DNA of 15,556 nucleotides. Origin: Clostridiaceae bacterium. Lineage in GTDB: Bacteria; Bacillota; Clostridia; Saccharofermentanales; DTU023. Below the pieces are notes generated by a model that was not told where the DNA came from, searched no databases, and saw only the letters and a program-made list of their open reading frames with translations. Shown here one piece after another: positions 12,623 through 15,556 of the stretch (positions are counted from its first letter, which is position 1; each line of letters begins with the position of its first letter). The stretch spans positions 1 through 15,556 of the forward strand of contig JAAYEX010000011.1 of assembly GCA_012728535.1 (NCBI GenBank). The letters are read 5' to 3'. The translations under genes were made by a program, and so were the position numbers.

Positions 12623-13828
12623 CTAACTGTTAGCCTCAAAATAATAAGCCTTATCAGCAAAAGTCAACCGGCACTTGTCAGGAAGTAAATATTCCTTGTG
12701 CTTGTTGACTTTTTTGCCGTCCAATAAGGTCGAGTTACGCGAACCTAGATCTTCAAGAAAGAAACTGCCCTGCCTCCTGCTGATGCGGGCATGTTGACGG
12801 CTGACATTTTGAGAATCAATCCAGAAATCCACAAGGTCCGAGTCACGACCGATCAAAAATTCGTCCACGAGGATAAAGGCCCGGTGGCCTAGCTTTTCCT
12901 CTTTGCTTCCGGGCAATCCCTCGGACAGGCAGGCCATGCGGAAGAATGGGTCTTCCAGGACCAGATCTGCAGTCTTCTCCGCCTGTTGAAAATCACGGGA
13001 ATAACGTGAACGCAGGCCGCCAAAAAGACCCCTCTGCTTCTTGTCCGTTGTTTTAATTTCCGGTGTGCTCTTCTCGATTTTCTTAGTGTCAGCAGAAATA
13101 TTCATAGTTTTCTTTCTTTGCTTATCTATATTTTCTTGCCCTTCAATCAGCCGGGGCAGATTATTTTCACTACTGTCTTTGTGTTCGGAATACAAAGTCT
13201 CCTTTTCATCTTTTCTCAGATCTCCCGATAGAGCCAGGCCAAGCTTGTGATAATTTCCATCCCGGCACAAAGGCATCAGCTCTCCTACAAGCTTATTGTC
13301 AATAGAGTAATGCTTTGCCATCCAGCTGAGGAGCTTAGCCAGACCGCAGCTGTTTTGGTCTTTTGCATCAGCAGATGAAAATATCCATGTCTTTGCCTGT
13401 TTACTTTGAGGAGTGCCGGCAGAGATCATGCCCGGCGGGATGGGCAAAGTCAGGATTTTTGCAGAAGCAGCAAAATAAATGAGCTCCGGATGGAGGAATA
13501 CTTCCTCTACACTCAGAAGTTCCTCCTCCAGACGCTCACAACTTCTTACTACCGACAGAAATCTTTCAAGACCCAGATCGGACTTACGTATACCTTTGGA
13601 ATCCAGATCGATAAGAGTTTTAAGATCACTATCATCGATCTGGACAGTTAAAACATTCCTGTTCAGATACCAATTGCTGGGCAAGAGCTCAGAGGGTGGA
13701 TAGCGGAGGATCTTGCTCTCTTGTTCAGGATCAGCAAGTGGCCGGCCGCAGCCCGAATGATTCAGATAGAAATTCCAAATCTTTCCAGTCTTTGTTTCGG
13801 TACTTGCCTGCTTCCCGGATACTTGCAT
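12623..13828 (-). CDS. DUF6382 and FHA domain protein of a Tad/Flp pilus locus
   Basis: A 401-residue soluble protein. The N-terminal half (about 15-200) resembles DUF6382, a domain found next to Tad-type pilus genes in Clostridia. A charged, low-complexity Lys/Glu/Ser/Thr linker covers about 203-285. The C-terminal FHA domain (about 318-396) has its key residues: GRD (327-329), SRQHARI (343-349) and DLGSRNSTLLDGKKV (360-374). FHA domains bind phosphothreonine peptides, so a Ser/Thr-kinase-controlled role in pilus assembly or secretion is plausible but inferred. The start lies one base after the pilin gene stop (TAACATG), which suggests translational coupling; only weak GGAG/AGG purine runs precede it. 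It is the last gene of the unit on this strand and converges on upp without spacer. Confidence 0.8.
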   Translation of the reverse strand: MQVSGKQASTETKTGKIWNFYLNHSGCGRPLADPEQESKILRYPPSELLPSNWYLNRNVLTVQIDDSDLKTLIDLDSKGIRKSDLGLERFLSVVRSCERLEEELLSVEEVFLHPELIYFAASAKILTLPIPPGMISAGTPQSKQAKTWIFSSADAKDQNSCGLAKLLSWMAKHYSIDNKLVGELMPLCRDGNYHKLGLALSGDLRKDEKETLYSEHKDSSENNLPRLIEGQENIDKQRKKTMNISADTKKIEKSTPEIKTTDKKQRGLFGGLRSRYSRDFQQAEKTADLVLEDPFFRMACLSEGLPGSKEEKLGHRAFILVDEFLIGRDSDLVDFWIDSQNVSRQHARISRRQGSFFLEDLGSRNSTLLDGKKVNKHKEYLLPDKCRLTFADKAYYFEANS

Positions 13829-13829
13829 G

Positions 13830-14051
13830 TTACTTACCTGCTCCCGGTTTTAAATCATCCACATAGTCGGTAGCAAAAGCCTTTTCGAACAAGGCGTCGG
13901 AAAAGTCTTGGATTTGCGTGCGAAAGAGAAGAGCAACGCCTAAGAGAACAGCAATTATAATGACAATTTCAAGGGTCCCGATTGCATTTGTTCTGAGACT
14001 GCGACCGGCAGTCTTCGGGCTAAGTGTTTTGGTCTTTCTGTGAATCTTCAT
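13830..14051 (-). CDS. Flp1-like type IVb pilin
   Basis: A 73-residue protein with a basic leader (1-24, eight Lys/Arg), then Gly25-Thr-Leu-Glu28 and a hydrophobic helix of about 20 residues (28-48, beginning EIVIIIAVLLG), followed by a short polar tail. This is the layout of Flp1-like putative pilins: a prepilin peptidase (TadV/CpaA-type) would cut near Gly25, and the N-terminal helix with its Glu packs the pilus core. The cleavage position is inferred. AAAGGAG at 14068-14062 with a ten-base spacing is a strong ribosome binding site, fitting a highly made subunit. It lies between the F-domain platform gene and the DUF6382/FHA gene, as in Tad loci. A simple single-pass membrane protein cannot be excluded. 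Confidence 0.75.
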   Translation of the reverse strand: MKIHRKTKTLSPKTAGRSLRTNAIGTLEIVIIIAVLLGVALLFRTQIQDFSDALFEKAFATDYVDDLKPGAGK

Positions 14052-14155
14052 TTTAATTTTTCTCCTTTATTTTTCTGTTACTTTATTGTGCACACGTTTA
14101 CCGGAGCACTTGCGGACTTCTTACTGTCATGGCCGGCTGATTTCAGTCAAATTGA

Positions 14156-15556
14156 CTAAAGCATGCTGCCGAAATCGCTGATGAAGGGTAGAGCGATGGT
14201 TGCGATTATCACGAATAAATCAAGAGCCATGGGGATGATTAACCGCATCATACGATGCTCCATCATGCTGCGTTGGGTATGACGAAATAGTTGCCAGATC
14301 TGCTGCGTTTGCAGATGTAAAAGCTCAAGTAATTCCGTGCCGCCTTGCTGACTGTAGCGCGCCATCAATAGCAAAGCAGACTGAATTTCGGGTATGGGGC
14401 ACCTTTCAGCCAAAAAATGAGCTGCATCAAATCCGCTATAACCCTTGTCGAGCAGTTGAACCGCTTGTCTGATATCTCTTTGCAAGGGCCTGTCGTCAGA
14501 CTCTGACAAAGCAGAGGTCTGACCCAGTATCTGCAGACTCCGTTCCAGCGTCAGCTGGCTTGAAAGCAGGATTTCCAATGTACTGATAGTGGTGGGGGCG
14601 TTGTATCTGTAATCGGTGCGCATGTCTCTGGCCCTGGCAATTAAGGTAAGATCATGCAAAATCCAGGGAAAGATTATAAGTATTATGCTCACTGAAACTG
14701 ATCCGCCGGAAAACATACGTGAGAAGAGAAAAAGAACTATACCCCAGGCTAAGGCAATCTTCTTTTCATTGAAGTGCCGGGTCCACGATGCTTCACCATC
14801 GGGGGATACTGTAGCCATGGCCTCAGACAGACGCAGACCGATATTGCCGGGGATCAGGTCTAAATATAAGTGTTTGAGGGTTTTTGTCCAGCGACCGGCT
14901 TTAAGCTCTTTGGCTATGCTTCTTTTCCTTTTGCTTCTACGACGCTTTTTAACCTTTTTCTTACCGGCAGGCGCAGGTTCACGCCAGGAGACAATCTGCA
15001 TTACCAGATAGATGACAAAAACAGCTGTGACAAACAGGACTCCTCTCCATTGAACCGGAGTTACCGAACTCGACTCCTGAACATTTTTCTGCATAAAGGA
15101 AAAAGCCATAAAAAACGGCATTGCAGCCATCAGGGCCGATTCAGTAGATTTTCCCTTATATTCGGTTGCAACGTCTGCCTGGATTGACATCTGAGTTGCC
15201 AGGGATCGCTGTCTCTGTTTAATAAAATCTTCAATTTTGCCACCCGCTCTGGCCATCAGGCTCAGAAGGCGCATATCTTCAGTGCAGACAGGAAGATTCA
15301 TTCTTTCAGAAAAGAGTTGAAGAACATCATCCAGTGCCATTTGAGCATTAAGATTACTGCGTAAAGACCTAAGTGCCCGAATCAGCAGCTGATGCTGCCC
15401 CAATTCTTTTGCTAAAGGTTCGACAGACTCGTAGAGTGCCCGCTCCAAGCTGACTCCCATACTCAAACGTCCGCTCAGGTAAGAAAGGAAATGCAGATAG
15501 TGTTTCTTTTTACTTTCCTGATTGGAAGACTGCCACAAACATGAAAAGCCCAAACC
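14156..15556 (-). CDS. Tad/type II secretion F-domain membrane protein with two F domains, 5' end beyond the window
   Basis: The frame is open to the right edge, so the N terminus is missing; the visible part is 466 codons. It shows two GspF/TadB/TadC-type regions. The first (about 20-190, counted from Met at 15553) has LSMGVSLERAL, LMARAGGKIEDFI and two membrane helices (138-155, 170-189), like the second half of TadB. A strongly basic linker (198-219) follows. The second (about 225-465) has helices at 265-279 and 284-303, a cytoplasmic F domain with LLSSQLTLERSL and ARYSQQGGTELLELL, and a final helix (436-457), like TadC. Such proteins form the inner-membrane platform that couples the TadA/CpaF ATPase to pilin assembly. 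TadB and TadC are normally separate genes, so this looks like a fusion. The pilin gene follows after 104 bases. Confidence 0.82.
   Translation of the reverse strand, partial: GLGFSCLWQSSNQESKKKHYLHFLSYLSGRLSMGVSLERALYESVEPLAKELGQHQLLIRALRSLRSNLNAQMALDDVLQLFSERMNLPVCTEDMRLLSLMARAGGKIEDFIKQRQRSLATQMSIQADVATEYKGKSTESALMAAMPFFMAFSFMQKNVQESSSVTPVQWRGVLFVTAVFVIYLVMQIVSWREPAPAGKKKVKKRRRSKRKRSIAKELKAGRWTKTLKHLYLDLIPGNIGLRLSEAMATVSPDGEASWTRHFNEKKIALAWGIVLFLFSRMFSGGSVSVSIILIIFPWILHDLTLIARARDMRTDYRYNAPTTISTLEILLSSQLTLERSLQILGQTSALSESDDRPLQRDIRQAVQLLDKGYSGFDAAHFLAERCPIPEIQSALLLMARYSQQGGTELLELLHLQTQQIWQLFRHTQRSMMEHRMMRLIIPMALDLFVIIATIALPFISDFGSML

Noticed and set aside
14145..14157. AGTCAA-A-TTGACT inverted repeat at the stop of the F-domain gene as a terminator
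   Set aside because: It is only 13 bases long with a one-base centre, AT-rich and without a T-run.
14156..15556. The double F-domain gene as two genes joined by a frameshift
   Set aside because: The reading frame is continuous through the basic linker with no internal stop, and both halves are in the same frame; a sequencing error cannot be excluded but nothing in the sequence shows one.

Overview
The window looks like a low-to-mid GC Gram-positive chromosome of the class Clostridia. The signs are strong AGGAGG-type ribosome binding sites, lipoprotein signal peptides, a BMP-family nucleoside-type ABC transporter, a DUF6382/FHA protein next to an Flp1-like pilin, and a DHHW-family lipoprotein. 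No species can be named from the sequence. No rRNA, tRNA, CRISPR array, insertion sequence or phage gene is visible. This is mostly ordinary core and envelope genes with two unusual intergenic regions.

Layout. (1) 203-2219, plus strand: a SanA/YdcF-type (DUF218) membrane protein, then a secreted DHHW lipoprotein closed by a strong bidirectional terminator. (2) 2347-4589, minus strand: lpdA (dihydrolipoyl dehydrogenase), ridA with its terminator, a hairpin-rich spacer and a small zinc-ribbon gene. A perfect 30-base palindrome sits just upstream of the lpdA ribosome binding site. (3) 4694-9752, minus strand: a complete BMP-type ABC importer. Its order of transcription is lipoprotein binding protein, two tandem hairpins with a T-run (a likely attenuator), fused two-domain ATPase, and two permeases. 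The last three genes are tightly coupled. (4) 10217-12622, plus strand: a THUMP-type RNA methyltransferase of the RlmL/YpsC family and upp (uracil phosphoribosyltransferase), separated by 534 bases without a credible gene. (5) 12623-15556, minus strand: part of a Tad/Flp-type pilus or secretion locus, with a TadB-TadC-like double F-domain membrane protein running off the right edge, an Flp1-like pilin and a DUF6382+FHA protein. The FHA gene ends directly against the stop codon of upp.

How the genes fit together. The importer and upp form a plausible nucleoside/base salvage theme: the transporter brings in nucleosides and Upp converts uracil to UMP. The most interesting non-coding signal is the spacer before upp. 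It holds a 30-base cluster of three DnaA-box-like 9-mers in one orientation (one perfect) and, 26 bases on, a perfect CGAAC-N4-GTTCG palindrome of the Gram-positive LexA/SOS-box type. Further perfect DnaA boxes lie upstream of and inside the transporter binding-protein gene. The second main observation is that two F-type pilus platform domains are joined in one reading frame. No wholly new defence or mobile system could be supported.
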